Positions 1 through 5,736 of a stretch of 13,580 bases of DNA are shown here, in pieces. The position numbers were made by a program, and so were the translations under genes. Origin of the DNA: an uncultured Clostridia bacterium. GTDB lineage: Bacteria; Bacillota; Clostridia; Peptostreptococcales; Anaerovoracaceae. The notes below the pieces were generated by a model. It was given only the letters and a program-made list of their open reading frames with translations. It was not told where the DNA came from and did not search any database. Every line of letters starts with the position of its first letter. Position 1 is the first letter of the stretch. The stretch lies in assembly GCA_934247125.1 (NCBI GenBank), contig CAKQIZ010000052.1:1-13580 (forward strand), read 5' to 3'.

Positions 1-683
1 TCGTGAAGTATCTCGAGTATCCTGTCGGTAGTCTTCTCTATATTCGCTACTTTGACGCCCTTTGTTCCCTTTATCAGTATGGCTTTCATTTTCTTGGAGC
101 CCATGACTGCGCCTATGCCGCCTCTTCCTGCCTGTCTGTAATAATCAGAGTTGATGCACGCCATGTTGCTCAGCTTCTCACCTGCAGGTCCGATCGACAT
201 GATACTGTATTCTATACCGTATTTTTCAGCCAGTATCGCCTCAGCATCATGTGAGCCTGTTCCCCACAGATCTCCTGCATCCAGGAATTCGACCTTGTCG
301 TCTTCTATCACGACATAGCACGGTTCATCCGATATGCCCTCGAAGATTATCATATCGTATCCTGCGAATTTTATCCTGATCCCGGCATGACCACCTATCG
401 AGCAGTCGTTCATAGTGCCGGTAGCCGGCGACTTTGCCGCTACCGACAGCTTGCCGGAGCACGGCACGGGAGTCCCCGTAAGCGGGCCTGTCGTGAGAAA
501 CAGCTTGTTCTTTTCACCAAGAGCATCTATGCCCGGCTCCAGCTCTTCATACATATATCTTATGGCAAGACCCTTCGAGCCTATGTATTTCCTCGCAAAG
601 TCCATCCTGAGAGGTTCTGTGGAGGCCGTCTTTTCTTTTAAGTTTATTCTCAGCACATTATTCTGATATCCAAGCATCGTCAT
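1..683 (-). CDS. aor: Tungsten-containing aldehyde:ferredoxin oxidoreductase, N-terminal part (runs off window)
   Basis: Reversible oxidation of aldehydes to carboxylic acids with ferredoxin as electron partner is the known role of this family; the enzymes are cytoplasmic and carry a tungsten bis-pterin and one [4Fe-4S] cluster. The 227 visible residues cover the N-terminal pterin-binding domain. Family hallmarks are the opening GYQNNVLRINL (residues 5-15), TTGPLTGTPVPCSGKLS (64-80), IKFAGYDMIIFEG (104-116) and AGRGGIGAVMGSKKMKAI (185-202), where the Arg-Gly-Gly stretch contacts pterin in known structures. Family proteins are about 600 residues, so the cluster-binding cysteines lie outside the window. 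The ATG at 683 is preceded by GGAGGT with 7-8 nt spacing; a second ATG six bases on is less well placed. The start lies 19 bp after the ferredoxin gene, so the two are probably co-transcribed. Substrate is unknown. The segment SIGGHAG (95-101) departs from the SNSGG-type segment I would expect from characterised members. Confidence 0.93.
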   Translation of the reverse strand, partial: MTMLGYQNNVLRINLKEKTASTEPLRMDFARKYIGSKGLAIRYMYEELEPGIDALGEKNKLFLTTGPLTGTPVPCSGKLSVAAKSPATGTMNDCSIGGHAGIRIKFAGYDMIIFEGISDEPCYVVIEDDKVEFLDAGDLWGTGSHDAEAILAEKYGIEYSIMSIGPAGEKLSNMACINSDYYRQAGRGGIGAVMGSKKMKAILIKGTKGVKVANIEKTTDRILEILH

Positions 684-702
684 CTTTTTATACCTCCTAA
701 AC

Positions 703-1089
703 CTATTCAAAAGTCAGCGCATTCTGCGGACATGTCTTCACGCAGTTCGGATCGCCCTTGCATGTATCACATATATACGCCTTGTCTTCTCTTATCCTTA
801 CGACATTCTTAGGACATTTCTCTGCGCATATGCCGCAGCCCGTGCACTTATCGAGATCTACACTGATATATTCTCCCTTGGTTATCGCGCCTGTCGGACA
901 GTTCTTCTCGCATATGCCGCAGAGTATACAGAAATGGTCCGCATATTTCAGTGCACCTTTATCGTAATATGTCTCTATGGCTATCCTCGCTTTCGAAGGT
1001 ATGTATTCGCCCTCCTTGTAGGCTGAACAGACCTGCGCGCACAGCTGACAGCCTATGCATTTAACTTTATCGAACTTAAGTCTTTTCAT
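703..1089 (-). CDS. Four-cluster ferredoxin, probable electron-transfer subunit of the aldehyde oxidoreductase (AorA-like)
   Basis: This 128-residue protein has 16 cysteines in four groups, each fitting one [4Fe-4S] cluster: C11/14/17/21, C54/57/60/64, C82/85/88/92 and C107/110/116/120. The middle two groups have the classic CxxCxxCxxxCP spacing. The last is the looser CxxC-x5-CxxxCP form seen in HycB/CooF-like electron-transfer subunits. There is no signal peptide or membrane segment, so it is cytoplasmic. The start ATG has AAGGAG upstream. It is the first gene after the strong promoter at 1311-1340 and directly precedes the oxidoreductase, so I infer that it carries electrons to or from that enzyme. 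Related AorA subunits of bacterial aldehyde oxidoreductases have the same four-cluster layout and can polymerise. A generic polyferredoxin serving another acceptor is the alternative. Confidence 0.9.
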   Translation of the reverse strand: MKRLKFDKVKCIGCQLCAQVCSAYKEGEYIPSKARIAIETYYDKGALKYADHFCILCGICEKNCPTGAITKGEYISVDLDKCTGCGICAEKCPKNVVRIREDKAYICDTCKGDPNCVKTCPQNALTFE

Positions 1090-1304
1090 TTTTTACTCCT
1101 TCCTGACTCCCAAACAACAACATATGATCCGGAGTTCTGATATCAGGCATAAAAAAAGTGCATCAGAAACCCGTCGGAAAATACTTTTCCTCAAATGAAA
1201 GGTTCTCCTTTGCACAATGGCAGGCCGCAAAATCACTCTCACGACCCTGACGTTCCAGCCGGCAGCTTGTGTCTGGCGGGAATCGGAGCAGTATTCGTAT
1301 TTAT
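1090..1304 (-). promoter_or_regulatory. Structured 5' leader of the ferredoxin-oxidoreductase operon, candidate cofactor or metal riboswitch
   Basis: About 215 nt separate the predicted transcription start from the ferredoxin ATG, far more than a ribosome site needs. On the minus strand I see an 8-bp stem with one bulged G (CAGG-G-UCGU pairing with GCGGCCUG, 1220-1250 region), AAAGG/CCUUU at 1198-1211, a perfect GGAAAA-GUA-UUUUCC hairpin at 1176-1190, and GUGCA (1215-1211) pairing with UGCAC (1162-1158) directly before seven U residues (1157-1151). The last is terminator-like. Molybdenum and tungsten cofactor RNAs (Moco/Tuco motif) are known upstream of genes for cofactor-using enzymes, so that class is the first guess. 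I have not matched its consensus; this is inference from context and structure. Confidence 0.45.
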
Positions 1305-1310
1305 ATCAGA

Positions 1311-1340
1311 ATTATAACGCATTCTCTGAAAACATGTCAA
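1311..1340 (-). promoter_or_regulatory. Strong sigma-A-type promoter for the ferredoxin-oxidoreductase operon
   Basis: On the minus strand a perfect -35 box TTGACA (1340-1335) and a perfect -10 box TATAAT (1316-1311) are separated by 18 bp. It lies just beyond the tupC stop codon, so the ferredoxin and oxidoreductase genes can be expressed independently of the importer genes. Confidence 0.8.
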
Positions 1341-1371
1341 TGATATTTGTTTGCTATATAAAAACAACTGC

Positions 1372-2085
1372 TTATACCAGGATCTCGCCTTCAACGAACC
1401 TGCGAGTCTTATCATCGGATGGATTTTTCAGCATATGCATACATTCTCCACTTTCTATGACCTCTCCGGCATACATCATTATCACTCTGTCACACATACG
1501 AGCCGCCTGGGCAAGGTTATGTGTTACTATAACAACAGTCGTATCCTCATTTGCACGTGTAGAATCCAGCATATTTTCTATTTCCGACGTCGTATACGGG
1601 TCTATATTGGCAGTCGGTTCATCCAGAAGAAGAAGCTTCGGTCTGAATGATAATGCTCTTGCAAGTGCGACTTTCTGTTTTTCGCCGCCGGAAAGCTTCC
1701 ATGCGTGCTGCTTCCTCAGCTTCTCAAGCCCCAGTTCCGCAAGAAGAAATTCTGCTCTTTTTTCACGTTCCTGTTTATCGACGCCTCGTATTTTCAAAGG
1801 ATATATTATATTTTTCTCTACAGTAGTTGATATCATATACGGAGCCTGAAAAACCATGCTTACATCGCTATATGGAAAATCCGCACTGCCGTCATAATAA
1901 ACAGTTCCTGATGTCTGCGGAAGTATACCTGCTATCACAGAAAGCAGCGTACTTTTTCCCGCTCCGTTAGGCCCTATGATCGCTGTGCTCCTGCCGTGCA
2001 TTATTTCTCCGCAGCCTGTATCAAGGACGACTTTGTCGCCAAATTCTTTTTTTAATGAATCAAAAACCACCTGCATGTACGTCAC
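1372..2085 (-). CDS. tupC: Tungstate ABC transporter, ATP-binding protein
   Basis: This 237-residue ATPase powers tungstate import with the adjacent permease and binding protein. All nucleotide-binding motifs are present: Walker A GPNGAGKST (38-46), Q-loop Gln80, signature LSGGE (131-135), Walker B LLLLDEP (151-157) and switch His189. The listed start is a GTG whose bases overlap the tupB stop codon (GTGA), which implies translational coupling. An ATG nine bases downstream (2076) is a credible alternative, with GGTG six bases before it. Specificity for tungstate rather than molybdate is inferred from the neighbouring TupA and TupB, since the ATPase alone does not distinguish them. There is no C-terminal Mop-type regulatory domain: the protein ends soon after the switch region, unlike longer ModC proteins. 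Confidence 0.9.
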   Translation of the reverse strand: MTYMQVVFDSLKKEFGDKVVLDTGCGEIMHGRSTAIIGPNGAGKSTLLSVIAGILPQTSGTVYYDGSADFPYSDVSMVFQAPYMISTTVEKNIIYPLKIRGVDKQEREKRAEFLLAELGLEKLRKQHAWKLSGGEKQKVALARALSFRPKLLLLDEPTANIDPYTTSEIENMLDSTRANEDTTVVIVTHNLAQAARMCDRVIMMYAGEVIESGECMHMLKNPSDDKTRRFVEGEILV

Positions 2086-2777
2086 CCGCTTTCCCGTTCC
2101 TGAAAATGATACAGCAGTGCATTTATTATAAAAGAAATCGTCAGCAGTATTATTCCAACGGCTATCGCTCTGTCATAATTTCCCATGCCTTTAAGTTCTG
2201 AAATATATGTAGTCATAACACGAGTCTTGCCCTTTATATTCCCTCCGACGATCATCACTGCTCCGACCTCGGAGATCGCTCTTCCAAACCCTGTAACAAC
2301 TGCGGTCGTTATTCCTACACGCATTTCATAAATCAAAAGCTTCAGGCGCTGCACTTTTCCTGCACCAAGTGTTTTTCCCAGAGAATCAACTATCTGCGCC
2401 TTTTCCTTAACCATATTATACGTAAGCCCTGTTATAATAGGCACGACGAGACAGATCTGTGCTATTATCATCGCAGGAACAGTATAATTCAGCTGCAGAC
2501 TGCCTAAAGGGCCTCTCCTCATAAGTATCAGAAAAACCGTTAGCCCCGCTATAACGGGAGGCAGGCTCATAAATGTATATATGAGCCTGACTATTATCCC
2601 TTTCGCTTTGAAATCATATGTTCCTATCAGTATACCCGCAGGAATCCCAGCTGCAGCAGCTATGATCACTGAAGAAAATGAAACGTAAAGCGATAATCCT
2701 ACTATTTCAAATATCTCAGGATCTGCAGAAAAAATCAGCCGTACCGCTTCTGCTATTCCCTGTCCAATAGTATCCAT
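2082..2777 (-). CDS. tupB: Tungstate ABC transporter, permease
   Basis: A 231-residue integral membrane subunit with about five hydrophobic segments (roughly 25-52, 61-86, 98-120, 152-178 and 205-224). The cytoplasmic loop that docks on the ATPase is visible as SLGKTLGAGKVQRLKLLI (132-149). The segment SEVGAVMIVGGNI (169-181), followed by TRVMTTYI, is characteristic of TupB/WtpB-type permeases. It lies between the binding-protein gene (17 bp gap) and tupC (4 bp overlap), the usual tupABC order. The ATG start has only a weak AAAGG upstream, so translation may depend partly on coupling to tupA. Confidence 0.92.
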   Translation of the reverse strand: MDTIGQGIAEAVRLIFSADPEIFEIVGLSLYVSFSSVIIAAAAGIPAGILIGTYDFKAKGIIVRLIYTFMSLPPVIAGLTVFLILMRRGPLGSLQLNYTVPAMIIAQICLVVPIITGLTYNMVKEKAQIVDSLGKTLGAGKVQRLKLLIYEMRVGITTAVVTGFGRAISEVGAVMIVGGNIKGKTRVMTTYISELKGMGNYDRAIAVGIILLTISFIINALLYHFQERESG

Positions 2778-2794
2778 ATTTAAAACCTTTTCTG

Positions 2795-3661
2795 CTATTT
2801 AGCGTTAGGTACGAACAGAGCCTGTCCATACTCTTCAACACCATACTCCCCTATAAGCTTCTGCGTTTCCTTTGAAACGATCCACTTCTGGAATGCCTTT
2901 GCTCCATCGTGATTGATGTTTTCGTTTTTATCAGGGTTCACGCATATAACGCCGTACTGGTTGTTCAGCACTCCGCTTGGATCCTTTTCACATACGATCT
3001 TGAGTGCAGTGTCTCCACCTACATTGAGCCATGTAGCTCTGTCTGAAAGTGTATATCCTGCTTTTTCATCTGTCATAGTGATGACATCGCCCATTCCTGC
3101 TGCAGCCTCAACATACCAGTCACCTGACGGTGTCAGACCTGCTTTCTCCCAGATGGATAATTCTTTTTTATGTGTTCCTGATTCATCGGCTCTCGATACA
3201 AATGTCTGCTGCTGTTCCATTATAGCTGTAAATGCTGCAACAGCGTCATCCTTTGCATTTTCACTGACAGCTGCAGGATCTGCTTCCGGTCCTACAACAA
3301 CAAAGTCATTGTACATTACGTCCATTCTTCCGTCTTCATCTGCATGTCCGCCTTCTACATACTCTTTTTCAGCGGCCGGCGAATGTACAAGCAGCACATC
3401 TGCCTCTCCGTTTTCTCCCATCGTCATCGCTTCTCCGGAACCCACAGAAACAACGTCTACAGAGTAACCCGATTCTTCCTCGAATACCGGAAGGATCTCA
3501 TCCAGAAGGCCACTGTCTTTTGTGCTGGTAGTAGTCGCAAGGATTATAGTTCCCTTGCTCTCTGCTTCACCCTTTTCGTCACTTCCGCATCCTGCCAGTA
3601 TCGCTGTCATGGACAGTGCTACTGCAAGCACAAGAAATACTGATAAAATTCTCTTTTTCAT
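2795..3661 (-). CDS. tupA: Tungstate-binding lipoprotein of the ABC importer
   Basis: The 288-residue protein captures tungstate outside the membrane and delivers it to TupB. A lipoprotein signal is clear: KKR, a hydrophobic stretch, then the lipobox LAGC with Cys25 as the acylation site. The TupA signature motifs follow: TTTST (43-47) with SGLLD (50-54), SVGSGEAMTMGENGEADV (72-89) leading into LLVHSPAAE (90-98), and SRADESGTH (156-164). In characterised TupA proteins these segments form the oxyanion pocket and give strong preference for tungstate over molybdate. GGAGGT precedes the ATG with suitable spacing. It is the first gene of tupABC. No convincing promoter lies in the 150 bp directly upstream, so transcription may enter through the terminator at 3811-3844. 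Confidence 0.95.
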   Translation of the reverse strand: MKKRILSVFLVLAVALSMTAILAGCGSDEKGEAESKGTIILATTTSTKDSGLLDEILPVFEEESGYSVDVVSVGSGEAMTMGENGEADVLLVHSPAAEKEYVEGGHADEDGRMDVMYNDFVVVGPEADPAAVSENAKDDAVAAFTAIMEQQQTFVSRADESGTHKKELSIWEKAGLTPSGDWYVEAAAGMGDVITMTDEKAGYTLSDRATWLNVGGDTALKIVCEKDPSGVLNNQYGVICVNPDKNENINHDGAKAFQKWIVSKETQKLIGEYGVEEYGQALFVPNAK

Positions 3662-3810
3662 ACTTACCTCCGTTTTATGAATAAATAATATCTGATAAAC
3701 AGCCTATGCTATTTATAGCAAAATACTTACTACATAAATCCCATAAAAAAAGGAACATATGTAATACAACGTAATGCAGAACAATTATCTGTCTGCAGAA
3801 CATCCTAAAT
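3662..3810 (-). promoter_or_regulatory. tupA upstream region with short phased direct repeats
   Basis: AT-rich and without a gene. GTAAT occurs at 3761-3765 and again exactly 10 bp later at 3771-3775, and GCAGAACA occurs twice, about 20 bp apart (around 3775 and 3795). GCTATTTATAGC (about 3708-3719) is a 5+5 inverted repeat. These may be protein binding sites. No -35/-10 pair of normal spacing convinced me here. Confidence 0.3.
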
Positions 3811-3844
3811 AAAAAAGAATTTTCCGGAATGAAAATTCTTTTTT
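3811..3844. terminator. Strong, bidirectional intrinsic terminator
   Basis: A perfect 14-bp stem (3811-3824 with 3831-3844) closes a 6-nt loop. The stem starts with A6 and ends with T6, so it can terminate on either strand. With only minus-strand genes nearby it either ends the transcript from 4083-5438 or acts as an attenuator ahead of tupA. Confidence 0.85.
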
Positions 3845-3970
3845 ATTATCTTTACATCATTCCTTTCCATAATGGGAGGCCTGCACGTTTCCATACAGAC
3901 CCATCGATAAGCACTCCATAGCATTTATGCAAGCCTTAGAAACACTTATTCGGAATTATTCATTTGTCAA
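3845..3970 (-). ncRNA. Candidate structured RNA between its own promoter and the terminator
   Basis: A promoter at 3977-4005 and the terminator at 3811-3844 bracket a ~160-nt minus-strand transcript. It folds well by eye. GGUCUGUA pairs with UGCAGGCC around the loop UGGAAACG (about 3872-3903), extended by AUG/CAU across a 3-nt bulge. GCAU-AA-AUGC (about 3921-3930) is flanked by UAAGGCUU/GAGUGCUUA pairing. UAUGGA occurs three times. A 39-codon ORF (starting MLWSAYRWVC) also spans it but shows no family I recognise. It could be an independent small RNA or a conditional leader for tupABC. No known RNA family is assigned. Confidence 0.4.
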
Positions 3971-3976
3971 ATTCTG

Positions 3977-4010
3977 TTTATATATAATAACACAACGTTG
4001 TTCAAACAAC
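3977..4010 (-). promoter_or_regulatory. Promoter with overlapping palindromic operator
   Basis: On the minus strand, -35 TTGAAC (4005-4000) and -10 TATAAA (3982-3977) are 17 bp apart. Two perfect palindromes overlap the -35 box and spacer: ACAACGTTGT (3992-4001) and GTTGTT-CA-AACAAC (3997-4010). That placement fits repressor control. The regulator is not in the window. Confidence 0.5.
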
Positions 4011-4082
4011 AAGTATTTTATCGCAATATACTCGGCATTTTCAAGCTTTTCAAGCCGTGCCACTATGCCTGCCGCTCGAAAA

Positions 4083-5438
4083 TCAGAACTCCTGCTGTCC
4101 GAAAAACGCTTCCGCGGACTGCGGGAACAGTATATATGCCAGCAGTATCTCTTCTGTCGGCGCCTTGTCTCCAAGCTCCTTCTTCTTGTTGAAGAATTCC
4201 GGTGCAAGGAGGTCTGCCGGTCTGCAGTCTATAGGTTCCTCTCCGTCCAGCACTTTTTTCTGTATCGCCTTGTTGAACGGTCTTATAGTCCTGCCGTACT
4301 CGCCCTTGAGGATGGCTTTTGTCTGCTTGCTGACCATCTTGTAGCGTTCGCCGGTCATGATGTTGAACACTGCCTGTGTGCCGACGATCTGCGATGACGG
4401 CGTCACGAGCGGCGGTTCGCCGAGATCTTCACGCACCTTCGGGATCTCCTTGAGCACGTCTGAAAATCTGTCTTCCATGTTCTGGTCTTTCATCTGCACG
4501 TACAGGTTCGAGAGCATGCCTCCGGGAACCTGATATCTGAGCGTTTCCGTATCGACGTCCATCATCTTGATGTCGATCATGCCTTTTTGTTCGGCATGCC
4601 TGCGAAACTCTCTGAAATACTCGGTCGCCTTTATCATTGCCTTTTCGTTGAGCTCGACGTTCCTGCCTGCCATTTCCAGTGTCTTGAACATCACTTCTGT
4701 CGCAGGCTGGCTCGTACCCATCGCCAGCGGTGAAAGCGCCGTATCTATGCCGTCGCAGCCGGCGTCGATAGCCTTGAGATATGTCATCGGAGCCACTCCG
4801 CTCGTGCAGTGCGAATGCAGCTGGATAGGCACATCGACAGTCTTCTTGAGCATCTTTATCAGCTTCTCTGCATCGTAAGGCATCAGCAGTCCTGCCATGT
4901 CCTTGATGCATATCGAATCTGCGCCCATTTCCTCAAAATCCTTCGCGAGCTTCTTCCAGTATTTCAATGTATATTTTTTACCGACAGTATATGACATCGC
5001 CATCTGCACGTGCGCGCCTTCCTGTTTCGCGGCATTGACTGATCTCTCGAGATTCCTCGTATCGTTGAATGCGTCGAATATACGGAAAATGTCTATGCCG
5101 TTGTCCACGGATTTTCGTATGAATGCGTCCACGACATCGTCCGGATAATGGTTGTATCCGAGCAGGTTCTGTCCTCTGAGGAGCATCTGCAGCTTCGTCT
5201 TGCGGAATCTCCTGCGCAGCAGCCTGAGTCTCTCCCACGGATCTTCGTTGAGATATCTCATGCACACGTCAAAAGTCGCGCCGCCCCAGCACTCGACCGA
5301 GTCGTATCCGATTTCGTCCAGCACCGATGCTATCGGCAGCATATCAGAGGTCCTCATCCTGGTCGCCATCAGCGACTGATGCGCGTCTCTGAGGATCGTC
5401 TCTGTGAATTTCACTTTCCCTTTATTCATAAAAATCAT
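4083..5438 (-). CDS. oadA: Carboxyltransferase subunit of oxaloacetate decarboxylase / pyruvate carboxylase B type
   Basis: This 451-residue protein is the biotin-dependent carboxyltransferase, which moves CO2 between oxaloacetate or pyruvate and carboxybiotin. The DRE-TIM barrel is complete: RDAHQS (17-22) with metal ligand Asp18, the Lys179 region CIKDMAGLL (177-185) that is carboxylated in homologues, and the metal-binding HSHCTSG (208-214). The conserved C-terminal module PGGMLSNL (305-312) and VTPSSQIVGTQAVFN (345-359) follows. It ends soon after the barrel and helical domain, so it lacks the lipoyl-like biotin domain, and its biotin carrier must be encoded elsewhere. The ATG at 5438 has GGGAG seven bases upstream; the ATG at 5429 is less well spaced. 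No beta or gamma decarboxylase subunit is adjacent, so sodium-pump decarboxylase, two-subunit pyruvate carboxylase and transcarboxylase roles cannot be separated here. Confidence 0.9.
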   Translation of the reverse strand: MIFMNKGKVKFTETILRDAHQSLMATRMRTSDMLPIASVLDEIGYDSVECWGGATFDVCMRYLNEDPWERLRLLRRRFRKTKLQMLLRGQNLLGYNHYPDDVVDAFIRKSVDNGIDIFRIFDAFNDTRNLERSVNAAKQEGAHVQMAMSYTVGKKYTLKYWKKLAKDFEEMGADSICIKDMAGLLMPYDAEKLIKMLKKTVDVPIQLHSHCTSGVAPMTYLKAIDAGCDGIDTALSPLAMGTSQPATEVMFKTLEMAGRNVELNEKAMIKATEYFREFRRHAEQKGMIDIKMMDVDTETLRYQVPGGMLSNLYVQMKDQNMEDRFSDVLKEIPKVREDLGEPPLVTPSSQIVGTQAVFNIMTGERYKMVSKQTKAILKGEYGRTIRPFNKAIQKKVLDGEEPIDCRPADLLAPEFFNKKKELGDKAPTEEILLAYILFPQSAEAFFGQQEF

Positions 5439-5491
5439 ATGATTTCTCCCTTTTAGCCAGTTAAAATATTATGCTCATTCTTGATCCAGCT

Positions 5492-5526
5492 TAAACCAGT
5501 TTACTAAATTTTACCCGTTTTTGCAA
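5492..5526 (-). promoter_or_regulatory. Possible promoter and operator of the carboxyltransferase gene
   Basis: TTGCAA (5526-5521) and TAAACT (5503-5498) on the minus strand are 17 bp apart. The inverted repeat TAAAC-CA-GTTTA (5492-5503) covers the -10 box, as an operator might. The -10 match is moderate, and another AT-rich -10 candidate lies nearer the gene, so this is tentative. Confidence 0.35.
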
Positions 5527-5637
5527 CTTACATTGTTAAACATATGTCAGGTTTTTGCGTGTATTTTTGTGCATGCCAAAGCATACACTGCAATATGTAT
5601 ATATGCATTTCGCCATGTACCGACCGTGCGCCCTGCC

Positions 5638-5736
5638 ATCTGCAGCGCTATTCCTGTGCTTCGCTCTTGCGAAACCAGCAGTCCGAAGCACCCCGCCCGC
5701 AGCTCGATCTGCAGCATTATTCCTGCGCTTCGCTCT
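5638..5736. repeat. Direct repeat duplicating the 3' end of recQ
   Basis: Positions 5638-5667 and 5707-5736 match at 27 of 30 bases, 69 bp apart. The second copy covers the recQ stop codon region. Because 69 is a multiple of three, the downstream copy is in the same frame, so the minus strand reads SEAQE-stop, then about 17 codons, then KSEAQE-stop again. The rest of 5439-5716 holds a short imperfect hairpin near 5570-5589 and no gene I can support. Confidence 0.7.

Noticed and set aside
1217..1849. A 210-codon plus-strand ORF over tupC and the leader
   Set aside because: Its coding part is antisense to an intact ATPase gene and has no recognisable motif.
3956..4207. Minus-strand ORF overlapping the end of the carboxyltransferase gene, considered as a frameshifted C-terminal biotin domain
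   Set aside because: It contains no biotinylation motif (MKM-like), and the carboxyltransferase ends at a normal place for biotin-free family members.
5570..5589. Imperfect hairpin considered as the recQ terminator
   Set aside because: The stem has a mismatch and no T run follows on the minus strand.
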